From Polyangium mundeleinium (GTDB taxonomy: Bacteria; Myxococcota_A; Polyangia; Polyangiales; Polyangiaceae), in contig NZ_JAQNDO010000001.1 in assembly GCF_028369105.1 (NCBI RefSeq), forward strand, positions 4,308,501 through 4,372,500: DNA of 64,000 nt, read 5' to 3'. Below the pieces are notes generated by a model. The model ran no database searches. It was given only the letters and a program-made list of their open reading frames with translations, and was not told the DNA's origin. The position numbers and the translations under genes are program-made. Of this stretch, positions 8,403 through 17,621 are shown one piece after another (within the stretch, counting starts at the first letter, position 1; every line of letters starts with the position of its first letter).

Positions 8403-9284
8403 ATGCGCCTCGCCCTGCTCCTCGTGCCTCTTCTTGCCGCCGCGTGCAGCGCCGCGCCCCCGCCTTCCGGCTCCACGACGGTCGCCGATCCCGGCTCCGT
8501 GCTCGTCGTCGTCGACCCGCCGCCCGCGGCCACGACGTCCGTCGAGGTCGCGGCGCCGTCGCCCTCTGCGCGTGGGGATCTCGAATGGGCCATCTTCGGC
8601 GATACGCCCACCGTCGCCTGGGCGCCCGACGGCGTGCGCCTCGCCATCGCGAACCAGGTGAACTACCTCAACGCGCCCGCGGCGTCCGGCCAGGCCGGCA
8701 TCGACGTCGTGCACGTGGAGACCGGCAAACGCACGCGTGTCCACGAGGGCCCGGGCTACCACCCCGTGTGGCTCGGCGGCGATCAGATGGCCTTCGGCTG
8801 CTCGACCTACGAGTGCAACGACGCAGGGCAGGGCATCTACCTGCTCGACCTCGGAAAACGCGCGCGCCTCGCGCTCAAGCACGGCGCCTACCACACGCGC
8901 GCCGGCAAGGACGGCGGCGTGATCTTCTTCTCGGGTTTCCCCGAGTACGAGGGCTGGATGAGCTGGGATCTGCGCAGCGCGAAGCCCAAGCGCATCAGCG
9001 GCCCCGAGAACTCGTGGCAGGCGCCGGCCGCGCCGCTCGCCGATCAGTGCCCAACCAAGGTCGGCGAGCGACGCGTCGAGCAGCGCGGCGAGCAGGTGTT
9101 CGTGGTCGACACCGCGACCGGGAGCCGCCACGCCGTGATCGACGCGCCGCCCTGGTACCTCGCCTGGCCCGAGAACCGTGGCGCCATCCAGCCCTGTTTG
9201 TCCCCGGACGGCAGGTTCGTCGTGTACTTCTCCCAGCGCGGCGGCGCGGGCCTCGTCGGCGTGCGCCAGCTCGACGCTCCTTGA
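8403..9284 (+). CDS. WD40/PD40-type beta-propeller lipoprotein
   Basis: 293 residues from the ATG at 8403, chosen because the signal peptide MRLALLLVPLLAAAC (lipobox Cys at 15) starts there. Short PD40-like strands such as VAWAPDGVRLAIA and CLSPDGRFVVYFS are typical of TolB-like propellers, which bind other envelope proteins. A Ser/Thr/Pro linker follows the lipid anchor. The stop overlaps the probable TTG start of the next gene (TTGA at 9281-9284). Confidence 0.7.
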   Translation: MRLALLLVPLLAAACSAAPPPSGSTTVADPGSVLVVVDPPPAATTSVEVAAPSPSARGDLEWAIFGDTPTVAWAPDGVRLAIANQVNYLNAPAASGQAGIDVVHVETGKRTRVHEGPGYHPVWLGGDQMAFGCSTYECNDAGQGIYLLDLGKRARLALKHGAYHTRAGKDGGVIFFSGFPEYEGWMSWDLRSAKPKRISGPENSWQAPAAPLADQCPTKVGERRVEQRGEQVFVVDTATGSRHAVIDAPPWYLAWPENRGAIQPCLSPDGRFVVYFSQRGGAGLVGVRQLDAP

Positions 9285-10792
9285 GAAGATCCGCCGCCCG
9301 AAGAGCGGCCGCGTTCGTCCTCCTCGTCCTCCTGCCGCTCGCGACCTCGCCGTTCACGGTCGACCTCCGCCCGCAGAAGACACTCGTGCTCGCGCTCGCG
9401 CTCCCGCTCTGCGCGTGGGGCGCGCCCTCGCTCGTCGCGGCGCTCGCGCTCGCGCTCGGCCTCGTCGCGCTGCTCGTTTGGCCTGGCGCACCCTGGGAGA
9501 TCCTCGCCGTCGCTGCCGCCCCGACCGTGTTCGGCGCGCTCTCGGAGCTGCTCGCCGAGGACCGCGCCTTCGTCTTGCGCCTCGCGCGCCGCGCTGTCCT
9601 CGCGGCGAGCGGCCTCGCCCTCGCGGGCGCGATCGGCCTCGTCCCGTTCGAGACCGGCGCGTTCCGCCTGCCGTACCGCGTCCTCGTCGGCACGTTCGGC
9701 AATCCGAACCATCTCGCGGCCTTCCTGCTGCTCGTGCTCCCGCTCTGCGCCGCCGATCGCGCCGCCGCCACGCGCCGCGCCGATCGGATCGAAGGGGCGA
9801 TCGCGCTGATCCTTGGTGCCGCAACCATCCTCCTCTGCCGCTCGCACCTCGCGACCCTCGCGCTTGCCGCCGAAGTGCTCCTTCTCGTCCCACGCGCCGC
9901 GCTCGCCGCGCCCCTCGCGGGCCTCGCGCTCGTCCCGATCGTGCTCGCCTCCGACGGATTCGTCCGCGCCTTCGAGGGGCGCCTCTACCTCCTCGCCGTC
10001 CACGCCCGTGGTCTGTGGGGGAAAGCCTTGCTCCTCGGCGTCGGCCCCGACGCGATCGCCCCCCGTTTCCTCGACTGGCAAGCCGAGCACCTCGCCGTGC
10101 ACCCCGACGCCGCGCAGTTCTGGACCTTCCCAGAGCACCCGCACGACGACATCGCGGCGCTCGTCCTCGCCTTCGGCCTTCTCCCCGCGGCGCTCGCGCT
10201 CCTCCTCGCGCGAAAGCGCCTCCGCCTCGCGCCCGCCTTGCCCTGCGCCGAGCTTCGCGTCGCGTGGATCGCCTTCGCCCTGCTCGCGCTCGGCGCCGGT
10301 CTCTCCGCCTCGCCGGCGACCTGGATCGCGGCGCTGCTCGTGCTCGCCTGCACCTTCCGTGCGCGCATCCCCGCACACGCGTCCTTCCCCCTCGCACGCG
10401 CAGGCCTCGCATGCGCGCTCGCCTGGGCCCTCGTGGCCTTCGCACAGCTCCTCTCGGCCTACCACCACCGCGAGGCGCTCCGCGCGGTGACGACCTCGGG
10501 CCACACGCACGGAGCGCTCCACCACACGCGTGCCGCGCTGGTCTTCCCGTTCGATCGTGGCCGGCTCCTTCACCTCGAAGGCCGCCTCCTCCTCGAAGCG
10601 GGCCGCCCGCGCGACGCCGCCGCCGACCTCCACGAGGCCGCGCGTCTGCTCCCGCACCCGATCGTCTGGAAGGCCCTCGCTGCCGCCGAGCGCGCTGCGG
10701 GTAGGCCCGAGGCGGCCGTCGCCGCGGTACGCGCGTGGCTCCGCTACCGCCCGGGTGATCCCGAGGCGAAGGCCCTGATCGAAGGCCGATGA
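9281..10792 (+). CDS. O-antigen ligase / Wzy_C-like membrane protein with TPR-like tail
   Basis: About 503 residues from a TTG at 9281 that overlaps the upstream TGA; the frame is open further upstream but only as a shadow of other genes. Many hydrophobic segments are visible (for example VLLVLLPLATSPFTV, ALALALGLVALLVW). GTFGNPNHLAAFLL matches the conserved segment of the Wzy_C ligase/polymerase family. The C-terminal 80 residues are soluble and Ala/Leu/Arg-rich (LHLEGRLLLEAGRPRDAA), resembling TPR helices often fused to this family. It probably acts in the inner membrane in glycan transfer or polymerisation. It is the last gene of the operon starting at 5639. Confidence 0.75.
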   Translation: MRRSAARRAAAFVLLVLLPLATSPFTVDLRPQKTLVLALALPLCAWGAPSLVAALALALGLVALLVWPGAPWEILAVAAAPTVFGALSELLAEDRAFVLRLARRAVLAASGLALAGAIGLVPFETGAFRLPYRVLVGTFGNPNHLAAFLLLVLPLCAADRAAATRRADRIEGAIALILGAATILLCRSHLATLALAAEVLLLVPRAALAAPLAGLALVPIVLASDGFVRAFEGRLYLLAVHARGLWGKALLLGVGPDAIAPRFLDWQAEHLAVHPDAAQFWTFPEHPHDDIAALVLAFGLLPAALALLLARKRLRLAPALPCAELRVAWIAFALLALGAGLSASPATWIAALLVLACTFRARIPAHASFPLARAGLACALAWALVAFAQLLSAYHHREALRAVTTSGHTHGALHHTRAALVFPFDRGRLLHLEGRLLLEAGRPRDAAADLHEAARLLPHPIVWKALAAAERAAGRPEAAVAAVRAWLRYRPGDPEAKALIEGR

Positions 10793-10799
10793 CAGCGTT

Positions 10800-12137
10800 T
10801 TACTTGGTGGAACCGAACGACGTATCGACGAGCAGCGCCTCGGGGATTGGGTCTCCCGTCAGCGTCTCCAGGAACGCGACGATGTCGTCGATCTCCTGGG
10901 GCGTGAGGTTCAGCGGCACCATCAGCGGGTCCTTCGTGCCGGCGAAGTCCTTGTCGGCGCCGCCCACGTTGTAGAACTCGACCACCTCGCGCAGCGTTGC
11001 GAGGTGCCCTGTGTGCATGAACGGCCCTGTCTTTGCGACCGAGCGCAGGCCTTTCGTGCGGAACGCGCCCGTGAGCTTCTCGTCCTTCGTCACGCCCTTG
11101 CTGCGGTCGATGCTCGGGTCGTCGTTGTAGATGCCCTTCGTGCTGAAGTCCCAGCCGAAGTAGACGTCGAGCGCCTGGAAGCGCCCTGGATCGCCGCCCA
11201 TGTCCGGCGGCAGCACGTGCTCGCCGATCTGCGGCACGCCTGTCACGTGGAAGTCGTTGTCGCTGAACGTTGGGCCCGCGTGACAGGCGACGCAGGCCGC
11301 CTTCCCCATGAAGAGCCCGAGCCCGCGCTTCGCGCTCTCGCTGATGGCTGACACGTCTCCGGCCACGTACTGATCGAACGGCGCGTTGCCGCTCTGGAGC
11401 AACCGCAGGTAGGCCGCGAGGGCCTTGCCGAAGTTCGCGTAGCCGCGGTTGATCACGGCGCGATCTTCCTCGGGCATGCCCTTCCACACGTCGGGCGCCA
11501 CGGTCGGCGACGCGATCATCGGGAAACGCGCGGCGTCAGGGTGCATCGGATCGAGCGCTGGATCGAGGTCTGGCTCGAAGAGATCGTTGTACGCCGCGCG
11601 GTAGTCCGGCTGCTGGTAAAGGAAATGCACGATGCCGGAGCGATCCGTGCCCATGACGAACTCGGCCGGCACGAGGCACTTGCCCCAGAGGTTGTCGTTG
11701 TAGCCGACCCAGCCGAACCAGTCCGTGTACGTCGCGACGTTCACCAGCGTCGGCGCGTTGCGGATGAACCAGTCGATCGCGATCGACGTGTTCGCCGGCT
11801 TCGAGCGCGTGTCGACGAACCAGTCCGTCTTGATGTGGCAACTCTCGCAGGAGACCTTGCCCGTCTCGCCCACGTTCCCGAGATCGTTCGCGACCTTGAT
11901 CGGCCCGGCGTACCCCTTCTCGTAGAAGAGCCGCTGCCCGAGCTCCGCCGCCTTGGGGTTGTCGGCGAAGGCGTTTGTCGTGTCCTTTTCGAGCGGCGGG
12001 AGTGGCGAGAGCTTCTCGATCTCCGCCCACTCCTCCGGCAAGAAATGCCCGTCCACGAGCTCTGCGCCCTCGTCGCCGCAGCCGCCCAGGGCTGCCGCCG
12101 AAACCACGCACAACCAAAGCCACTTTCGCGCTCGCAT
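10800..12137 (-). CDS. MauG/cytochrome-c peroxidase-family diheme lipoprotein
   Basis: 445 residues from the ATG at 12137, preceded by AGGAGG in the ideal position. A signal peptide ends at LGGC (C20). Two heme-binding motifs are present: CESCH (97-101) and CVACH (282-286), separated by about 185 residues as is typical of bacterial diheme peroxidases. The C-terminal FMHTGHLATLREVVEFYN is the usual conserved end of this family. It is expected to be periplasmic, reducing peroxide or oxidising a partner. It is convergent with the operon ending at 10792. Confidence 0.9.
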   Translation of the reverse strand: MRARKWLWLCVVSAAALGGCGDEGAELVDGHFLPEEWAEIEKLSPLPPLEKDTTNAFADNPKAAELGQRLFYEKGYAGPIKVANDLGNVGETGKVSCESCHIKTDWFVDTRSKPANTSIAIDWFIRNAPTLVNVATYTDWFGWVGYNDNLWGKCLVPAEFVMGTDRSGIVHFLYQQPDYRAAYNDLFEPDLDPALDPMHPDAARFPMIASPTVAPDVWKGMPEEDRAVINRGYANFGKALAAYLRLLQSGNAPFDQYVAGDVSAISESAKRGLGLFMGKAACVACHAGPTFSDNDFHVTGVPQIGEHVLPPDMGGDPGRFQALDVYFGWDFSTKGIYNDDPSIDRSKGVTKDEKLTGAFRTKGLRSVAKTGPFMHTGHLATLREVVEFYNVGGADKDFAGTKDPLMVPLNLTPQEIDDIVAFLETLTGDPIPEALLVDTSFGSTK

Positions 12138-12256
12138 GGGAAAACCTCCTCGCACGCGCACCGCGCGCTCCCCCCTCGTGCTCGCACATCGTAACGAACG
12201 CGCGCAGGCAGCGATAGACGGTTCGTCGTTCGATCGCCTCGGTTTGGCGAGGTTCC

Positions 12257-14092
12257 CTAACGGTACCCTTCGGCCTGCAGCGTGAACATCCGCGCGTACC
12301 GTCCGTCCTGCGCGACGAGCTCGGCGTGGGTTCCTTCCTCGATCACGCGGCCGCCGTCGATCACGAGGATCCGATCCGCCATGCGCACCGTGGGGAACCG
12401 ATGCGACACGACGAACGTCGTGCGGCCCTCGGCGAGCTTGCGGAACCGCTCGAAGACCGCGTGTTCTGCCTCTGCGTCGAGCGCGGCCGTGGGCTCGTCG
12501 AGCACGAGCACGTCGGCCTCCTCCCGCATGAAGGCCCGCGCGAGCGCGACCTTTTGCCACTGCCCGCCGCTGAGCTCCGTCCCGTCCTTGAACCACCGGC
12601 CGAGCTGCGTATCGAGCCCGCCTGGCAGCGTCGCGAGCACCTCCTCGGCGCCGCCGCGCGTGATCGCCCGCGAGAGCCGATCCGCGTCGTCCATGTGCGG
12701 CGTGCTCCCGAAGCCGACGTTTTCCCGCGCCGTGAGCTGATAGCGGTTGTAGTCCTGGAACACGACGCCGATGCGGCGCCGGAGCGCGTCGAGATCCCAG
12801 TCGATGAGGTCTTTCCCGTCGAGCAGGATGCGCCCCTCCGTGGGCGTGTAGAGCCGCGTCAGCAGCTTGATCAGCGTCGTCTTGCCCGCGCCGTTGTGCC
12901 CCACGAGCGCCACGCTCTGCCCGCGCGGCACGAACAGATCGAGCTTCGACAGCGCGAGCTTCTCCTGCCCCGGATACCGGAAGCTCACGCCCTCGAAGCG
13001 GATGCCCTGCTCGGGCCCCGCGGCTTCGTCCGCGAGGCTCGCCGGCGAGGGCAGCACGACCTTCGACGCGTTCGTCCCGTCGTTCGTGGGGATCGCGAGG
13101 TACGAGAACAGGTTCGACATGTACAGGTTGTGCTCGTACATGCCGCCGAGCGACGACAGGATCGACTGGAAGGCCTGCTGGCCCTGGCGGAACGAGATGC
13201 CGTAGAGCACGAGGTCGCCGAGCGTGAGATCGCCGCTCGCCGCGCCGAGCGCCATCGACGCGTAGCAGGCGTAAAACGCGCCCGTGCCGAGCAACGACAG
13301 GCCCCAGCCGAGGCTCGCGCGCTGTACCGCGAGCGTCCGATCCTCGCGGTAGAATGTTTCCCCCAGCGCGCGGTACCGATCGAGCAGGAGCGGGCCGATC
13401 CCGAAGAGCTTGACCTCCTTGGCGTGTGCGTCGTTCGCGAGGACGTACTCCAGGTAGTTGAGCTTCCGCGCCTCGGGCGAGCGCCAGTTGCGCAGCCGGA
13501 ACGCGAGGTTGCCGAGCTTCACCTCCGCGATCGCCCCGGGCAGCGACGCCAGCGCGAGCGCGAGCACCGCGAACCCGCTCCAGCGGAAGAGCAACGCTCC
13601 ATACCCCGCGAGCGTCACGAGGCTCTGCACGATCCCGAACGTCTCGCTCACCATCGCGAGTGGCCTCGACGAAGCCTCGCGCCGCGCCCGCGTGAGCTGA
13701 TCGTAGACGGACGGCTCCTCGAAGTGCCGGAGCTCCAGCGAGAGCGCCTTTTCGAGGATCTCCCCGTTGATGTCGAGCCCGAGCCGCGCCCCGATGAGCG
13801 AGCGCAAGAGCCCCATCGCGCGCTGCACGAGCGCGAGCGCCGCCACGAGCGCGAGCTCCACGAGCACCCAGCGCAGCGTCGCCTCGCGGGAATGTGCGGC
13901 CACCGCGTCCACGATCGCCTTGCCCACGTACGCCACGCCGAGCGGGAGCACCGCGGCGGCCAGGGTGAGCGCGAAGAGCGTGATCGTCGCGAGCTTGGCC
14001 GACCGGAACAGGAGCAAGAGCGTGCGCGGCGTATGCTCGAAGCTCCCGCGCAGGCGGGCGAGGAGGTTCGGCTTGGGATTCGGCTCGGGCAT
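12257..14092 (-). CDS. ABC transporter, fused permease/ATPase (exporter type)
   Basis: 611 residues from the ATG at 14092. Roughly residues 30-330 hold six hydrophobic segments of an exporter transmembrane domain. The ATPase domain has Walker A GHNGAGKT (398-405), the signature LSGGQ (507-511), Walker B VLVLDEP (about 528-534) and the switch His in VVSHRF. One polypeptide contains one TMD and one NBD, so it should work as a homodimer. The substrate is unknown; lipids, peptides and drugs are all exported by this class. No partner periplasmic gene is adjacent. Confidence 0.9.
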   Translation of the reverse strand: MPEPNPKPNLLARLRGSFEHTPRTLLLLFRSAKLATITLFALTLAAAVLPLGVAYVGKAIVDAVAAHSREATLRWVLVELALVAALALVQRAMGLLRSLIGARLGLDINGEILEKALSLELRHFEEPSVYDQLTRARREASSRPLAMVSETFGIVQSLVTLAGYGALLFRWSGFAVLALALASLPGAIAEVKLGNLAFRLRNWRSPEARKLNYLEYVLANDAHAKEVKLFGIGPLLLDRYRALGETFYREDRTLAVQRASLGWGLSLLGTGAFYACYASMALGAASGDLTLGDLVLYGISFRQGQQAFQSILSSLGGMYEHNLYMSNLFSYLAIPTNDGTNASKVVLPSPASLADEAAGPEQGIRFEGVSFRYPGQEKLALSKLDLFVPRGQSVALVGHNGAGKTTLIKLLTRLYTPTEGRILLDGKDLIDWDLDALRRRIGVVFQDYNRYQLTARENVGFGSTPHMDDADRLSRAITRGGAEEVLATLPGGLDTQLGRWFKDGTELSGGQWQKVALARAFMREEADVLVLDEPTAALDAEAEHAVFERFRKLAEGRTTFVVSHRFPTVRMADRILVIDGGRVIEEGTHAELVAQDGRYARMFTLQAEGYR

Positions 14093-14205
14093 CGCCGTCC
14101 CATTGTTGCGCGCCCCTCGCCAAACCGCCCGTACGGTTCCTCGCGTCGCCCTCGGGAGCGCCGAATATGTCGGCGCTGCGAGGTCGCGCAGCGATCTCGC
14201 CTCGG

Positions 14206-14237
14206 GGGGTGAATCGGCCGGGCTCTGCCTGGCCGAG
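14206..14237. repeat. 32-bp direct repeat, left copy; candidate attachment site or terminator
   Basis: The 32 bp begin GGGGTGAATCGG and end CTGGCCGAG, and contain the imperfect hairpin CGGCCGGGC-tct-GCCTGGCCG. Exact copies occur at 53953-53984 and 54018-54049. This copy is 28 bp beyond the integrase stop codon. It can be read as an attL-like site of an integrative element or as a dispersed terminator; the sequence alone does not decide. Confidence 0.5.
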
Positions 14238-14264
14238 GAAACCCACCCTAGCAAATCCGCAGTG

Positions 14265-15587
14265 TTACCGACGGCCGGAACGTTTCCCGGAACGATTCAG
14301 CAAGCAAGCAGGCAGCGGCGGGAAGACCTCGCCCACGTTGCGCCCCATGAGCTGGGCCTCATCGAAGTAGACGTCCGTCGTCTCCTGCTTCTGGTGCCCG
14401 AGCACGCGCCGTAGCTCGATCGCACCGTACCGTCCCGACCTCGCCGCCCACGTCGCGCCCGTCGCTCGCAAGCCGTGCATGGTCAAGGGGACATGCGTCC
14501 GGCTCCGCTGGCGAAGGTCGGCCCGCTTCAACCCGGCGCGGTCGAGGTACTCCGTGAACACGTCCGCCAGCTTGTAGACGTTGATCGGGCACACGATGCC
14601 GCTACCGCCCGCCTCATCGATCATTACCCGCAGCAACGGGATCACGTTGATTTCGAGCCCAAAAGATCGGGCTCGTCCATTCTTCGGAGCCTTCTCCCGC
14701 TTGCGCGCCGAGTCGTACGATCGCGCGATCGTGATCCGCTCGTGAGCCAGATCGATGTCCTCGCATCGGAGCCGCGCGAGCTCCCCGAGGCGAACCATGA
14801 GGTACACCGCGACCGCGACGAGCCGGCGCCCATTCAGCGGGATCGCCTCGCATGACACGAACTGCAAGAACTCGTCGGGGTAGAAGCACGCTCGCGTTTG
14901 TTGCTTCGGTGTCGGCGGTCCCTTCACGCCAAGCGCGGGATTGTCCGGCCGAACGTAGAGATCGGGATCCCCGTCCTCATCGGCCGCAGCGGCGAGCATC
15001 GCGCGGAAGTACGAGAAGTAACGCGTCGCGGTGTGACTCGCGATCCGCTCGGCCGCCGCTTCGTCTCGGAAGTGGGCCGCGACGCGCTTCACGTCGTCTC
15101 GCGTGATGGCCGCGATCGGCTTCTCGCCGATCGTCGTGTCTCCGACCTTCACGCGGAGCACTTGGCCTTTAAGCCCCGAGGTGTAGTTCGCGATCGAGCT
15201 GTATCCTTGCCGATCGCGCCATGCGAGCCAGCGATCGGCGTAGCTCGCCACCGTTTCGATCAACGATCCCGCCGCGCTCGCCGCGGTAGGGTTCGCCGTC
15301 GCTCCGCGAAGCAGAGCGTCACGGGGGACCAGCTCGATCGGCACCCAATCGGGCAGGCGCCCTTCCTCTGCCAAGCGAGCCAGCGCGAGGTCTGGACGGT
15401 CGGTGTAGAGCTTGGCCAGTTTGTCAAGGTCAGCCTCGGTGGGGGTTCGACCGTTGACCCCCTTCCGAACCACGATCCCAGGCAAGCGCCGGTCTTTGGC
15501 GCCCGGCACGGCTGACTGTGGAAGGGTGACGTAAACCAGGAAGTGATCGCCCGATCGCTTCCACGTGCCCTTGCGCGCTCGTCCCAT
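14265..15587 (-). CDS. Tyrosine recombinase (phage/ICE integrase)
   Basis: 440 residues from the ATG at 15587. The catalytic set is complete: R266 in VRLGELARL, H371-x-x-R374 in MHGLRATGA, H398 in LGHQ and nucleophile Y407 in DVYFDEA, nine residues after H398 as is canonical. The N-terminal half contains an arm/core-binding SAM-like region (SIANYTSGLKGQVLRVKVG). It catalyses site-specific insertion and excision. An excisionase-like gene lies just upstream on the same strand, and a 32-bp sequence repeated 39.7 kb away lies just beyond its stop codon. Confidence 0.93.
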   Translation of the reverse strand: MGRARKGTWKRSGDHFLVYVTLPQSAVPGAKDRRLPGIVVRKGVNGRTPTEADLDKLAKLYTDRPDLALARLAEEGRLPDWVPIELVPRDALLRGATANPTAASAAGSLIETVASYADRWLAWRDRQGYSSIANYTSGLKGQVLRVKVGDTTIGEKPIAAITRDDVKRVAAHFRDEAAAERIASHTATRYFSYFRAMLAAAADEDGDPDLYVRPDNPALGVKGPPTPKQQTRACFYPDEFLQFVSCEAIPLNGRRLVAVAVYLMVRLGELARLRCEDIDLAHERITIARSYDSARKREKAPKNGRARSFGLEINVIPLLRVMIDEAGGSGIVCPINVYKLADVFTEYLDRAGLKRADLRQRSRTHVPLTMHGLRATGATWAARSGRYGAIELRRVLGHQKQETTDVYFDEAQLMGRNVGEVFPPLPACLLNRSGKRSGRR

Positions 15588-15695
15588 GGATCACCCTCCG
15601 ATCCAGGGCGCCCGGGGCGCGCAGAAGTTGGACGCAAAATAGACGGATGCTACCCTATTCATAGGTCAAACCTCGTATCTGCGGGGTTTGGCTCA

Positions 15696-15732
15696 GGGCT
15701 CCCGTGCATGGTTCCAACATGCATGGGGGCCC
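15696..15732. terminator. 15-bp wobble hairpin between excisionase-like gene and integrase
   Basis: GGGCTCCCGTGCATG at 15696-15710 pairs with CATGCATGGGGGCCC at 15718-15732 with two G-T type positions and a 7-nt loop. A weaker pair (AAACC / GGTTT) lies just to its left at about 15668-15689. The spacer between the two phage-type genes is about 200 bp, so this may separate their transcripts. Confidence 0.5.
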
Positions 15733-15790
15733 GCCTTGTCATAGCCCCTACCAGAGGAACGCCCCCACGTCAAGGAAGAGGCCGGACGCC

Positions 15791-16237
15791 TCATCGGCGC
15801 GCCTTTCCCGCGCGCTGCGATCGGCGTAGCGGGAGGTGGTGACCGGCCGCCCGATTTGCCTCGTGTAATGCGAGCGCGTCTCCATACCCGTCCGATGGCG
15901 GCGCCTCGCGCGTCGAGCGATGCGGCGCGATGGTCGCGCGAGATTCGATCCACGCGTCCACCTCGTCTTTGCGAGCAAGCACCTTGCGGCCGACCTTGGT
16001 TGCCTTGAATGCCCCTTCTCGCGCGAGCCGTAGAAATGCCGTGCGGCCCATGGGTGCGGTTTTCGCGTCGTAGAAGCCCCCGCCGTTGCCGCTGGGGCTC
16101 GCCTCGATGGCCACACGCATGAGGCCCCCCGCATAACGGAGCAACGTGGCGAGCGCCGCGATCACCTCGGGGGGCAATTCGTACGGACCCGTCGGCCCGA
16201 CGTCCTTGCTTTCCGATCGAGGGGACCGCGGAGCCAT
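15791..16237 (-). CDS. Helix-turn-helix excisionase-like protein
   Basis: 148 residues from the ATG at 16237. The central part GRTAFLRLAREGAFKATKVG followed by RKVLARKDEVDAWIESR is the MerR-like winged helix of AlpA/excisionase proteins (a first helix, an XKVGRKVLARKDEVDAWI wing and a Trp-containing last helix). The N- and C-terminal extensions are low-complexity. It lies upstream of, and on the same strand as, the integrase, as expected for a recombination directionality factor. It may instead be a transcriptional regulator of the integrase. Confidence 0.7.
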   Translation of the reverse strand: MAPRSPRSESKDVGPTGPYELPPEVIAALATLLRYAGGLMRVAIEASPSGNGGGFYDAKTAPMGRTAFLRLAREGAFKATKVGRKVLARKDEVDAWIESRATIAPHRSTREAPPSDGYGDALALHEANRAAGHHLPLRRSQRAGKARR

Positions 16238-16310
16238 GCGCCCATCGTCCCGAACCGCCGGGCATCGGGGCAAGGGAAAACAGAGCAGAAACACGACCCG
16301 GATAGGGCGC

Positions 16311-16379
16311 TAAACGTCCTATCTTGGGCTCACTGCACGATTCCAGTGAGGTGGCGATAGGACATCAATTGTCCTATCG
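16311..16379. promoter_or_regulatory. Palindromic operator-like cluster upstream of the excisionase-like gene
   Basis: CGATAGGACA at 16355-16364 and TGTCCTATCG at 16370-16379 form a perfect inverted repeat with a 5-nt spacer. The same GTCCTATC half-site appears singly at about 16315-16322, and a second inverted repeat CTCACTG / CAGTGAG lies at 16329-16350. Three copies of one half-site within 70 bp look like binding sites for a dimeric regulator, or part of the recombination region. Confidence 0.5.
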
Positions 16380-16426
16380 TGCTCGTCTGTTGGCAGGCCC
16401 CAGCGAAGTCGAGCGCTTACGCGCGG

Positions 16427-17611
16427 TCACTCCGCGAAAATGTACGATTCTCGACAACAAATGGTAACGGCGTTCTCGTCATCCTCGACCGCCTCACCGA
16501 TGGGCTCCCCCCCGCCGGCCTCGCATGTCCCCGCGATGTAGGTGTGATCCGTGACCGCCTTCCCGCCGACTGCACGGCCCGCAGGAAAGATTGGATTGCA
16601 GTCTCCCCCGGTCGAAGAGATCGGCTGCTGCAAGAATTCCGATGTGCACGCAGCATTATCGAACAACCGCAGCGAAGCAACACACGCGCCCCCTTGCGGC
16701 GCGCCGCACGTGCATGCCGTACATTCGCGCGATTCCTTGGGCTGAAACGGGTACATGGTCCGGGGAAGCTCCCAATTGTAGGGCTTGGGGCACTTCGTAT
16801 GCTTCCCTTCCCGCCAGATACATTGACGGTAGGGGTAGAGCACCTTGGGGATGCAGAGCTGATCCCCCGAACCACAGAGCGACGTGTCGAGGCTCGACCG
16901 ACAGGCGAGCGCGCCCGTCTCCCAGATCGTGACTCTGTCCCCGCCCACCTTGATAATAGGCGACGGCTTGACGTCGCACTTCTCATTTACTGGAGGCGGA
17001 AGCGCCGAGAACATGATCGACTGCGCGCACGGGACGCCGCTCCCCGGGGGACACTCCGCCCCCGCCGGCAGCGCGTTCGCGCTCGTGCAACTCCCATCCC
17101 ACCCCCCCGAACCGTCAAAAGGGAGCGACGGCACCCCCACCGCGCCGCACATGCCAGCTCTGATCGTGATCTCCCCCGGGACGCCGCTGCATTGCCCCGT
17201 GGCGTCCTTGCATTCGCAGGGGTCGCACTGCATGGGGGGAGCCGTGAGGCCGGCGTAGAGCTTGAATTGCTCGCCCCCAACGAAGGGGCACTCCTTCGGT
17301 ATGTCCGCGGCAGGACCGATCCAGATGGGCCACGGAACCTGGCTCCAGAAACCTGCTGGGGTCTCGGAATCGTCGGGGATCCCGACGCATTCGCCGCCTT
17401 GCGCTTCGCATGCGGCTTGTGGTTCGGCGTCCGAGCCGGCGTCGGTATCGGTCCCCGCATCGCCTGGACACAGGTCGTTCGGAAACAGCGGATCGGGGAT
17501 GCACGTCTCGAATACGTTCTCAGTGCCGCCACAGCCTTGGAGGACGGATACGATCGCCATCGTCGCGCTGACAGCGCTCAGAAATACGTGGATATACGTT
17601 CGGTGCATCAT
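16427..17611 (-). CDS. Cys-rich secreted lipoprotein of unknown function
   Basis: 394 residues; a double ATG at 17606-17611 is preceded by AGGTGA, and the second ATG has the better spacing. The signal peptide ends at VLQGC (C27). The mature part has many cysteines (for example CDPCECKDATGQC, CTACTCGAPQGGAC) that are probably disulfide-bonded outside the cytoplasm. No family is recognised. It starts 10 bp after the stop of the TPR/PEGA gene on the same strand and probably belongs to the sigma-factor operon. Confidence 0.8.
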   Translation of the reverse strand: MMHRTYIHVFLSAVSATMAIVSVLQGCGGTENVFETCIPDPLFPNDLCPGDAGTDTDAGSDAEPQAACEAQGGECVGIPDDSETPAGFWSQVPWPIWIGPAADIPKECPFVGGEQFKLYAGLTAPPMQCDPCECKDATGQCSGVPGEITIRAGMCGAVGVPSLPFDGSGGWDGSCTSANALPAGAECPPGSGVPCAQSIMFSALPPPVNEKCDVKPSPIIKVGGDRVTIWETGALACRSSLDTSLCGSGDQLCIPKVLYPYRQCIWREGKHTKCPKPYNWELPRTMYPFQPKESRECTACTCGAPQGGACVASLRLFDNAACTSEFLQQPISSTGGDCNPIFPAGRAVGGKAVTDHTYIAGTCEAGGGEPIGEAVEDDENAVTICCRESYIFAE

Positions 17612-17621
17612 AGTTCACCTG

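Noticed and set aside
7799-9280. Upstream part of the long frame ending at 10792
   Set aside because: It is an Arg/Ser-rich shadow of the two lipoprotein genes; the membrane protein begins at the TTG at 9281.
10800-14246. One 1148-residue frame joining the diheme lipoprotein and antisense ABC sequence
   Set aside because: The lipoprotein starts with AGGAGG, ATG and a signal peptide at 12137; upstream residues are a shadow of the ABC transporter frame.
15696-15732. tRNA T-arm remnant serving as an attachment site
   Set aside because: The loop GTTCCAA and stem lack the GTTCRA pattern and no acceptor, D or anticodon arms are found nearby.
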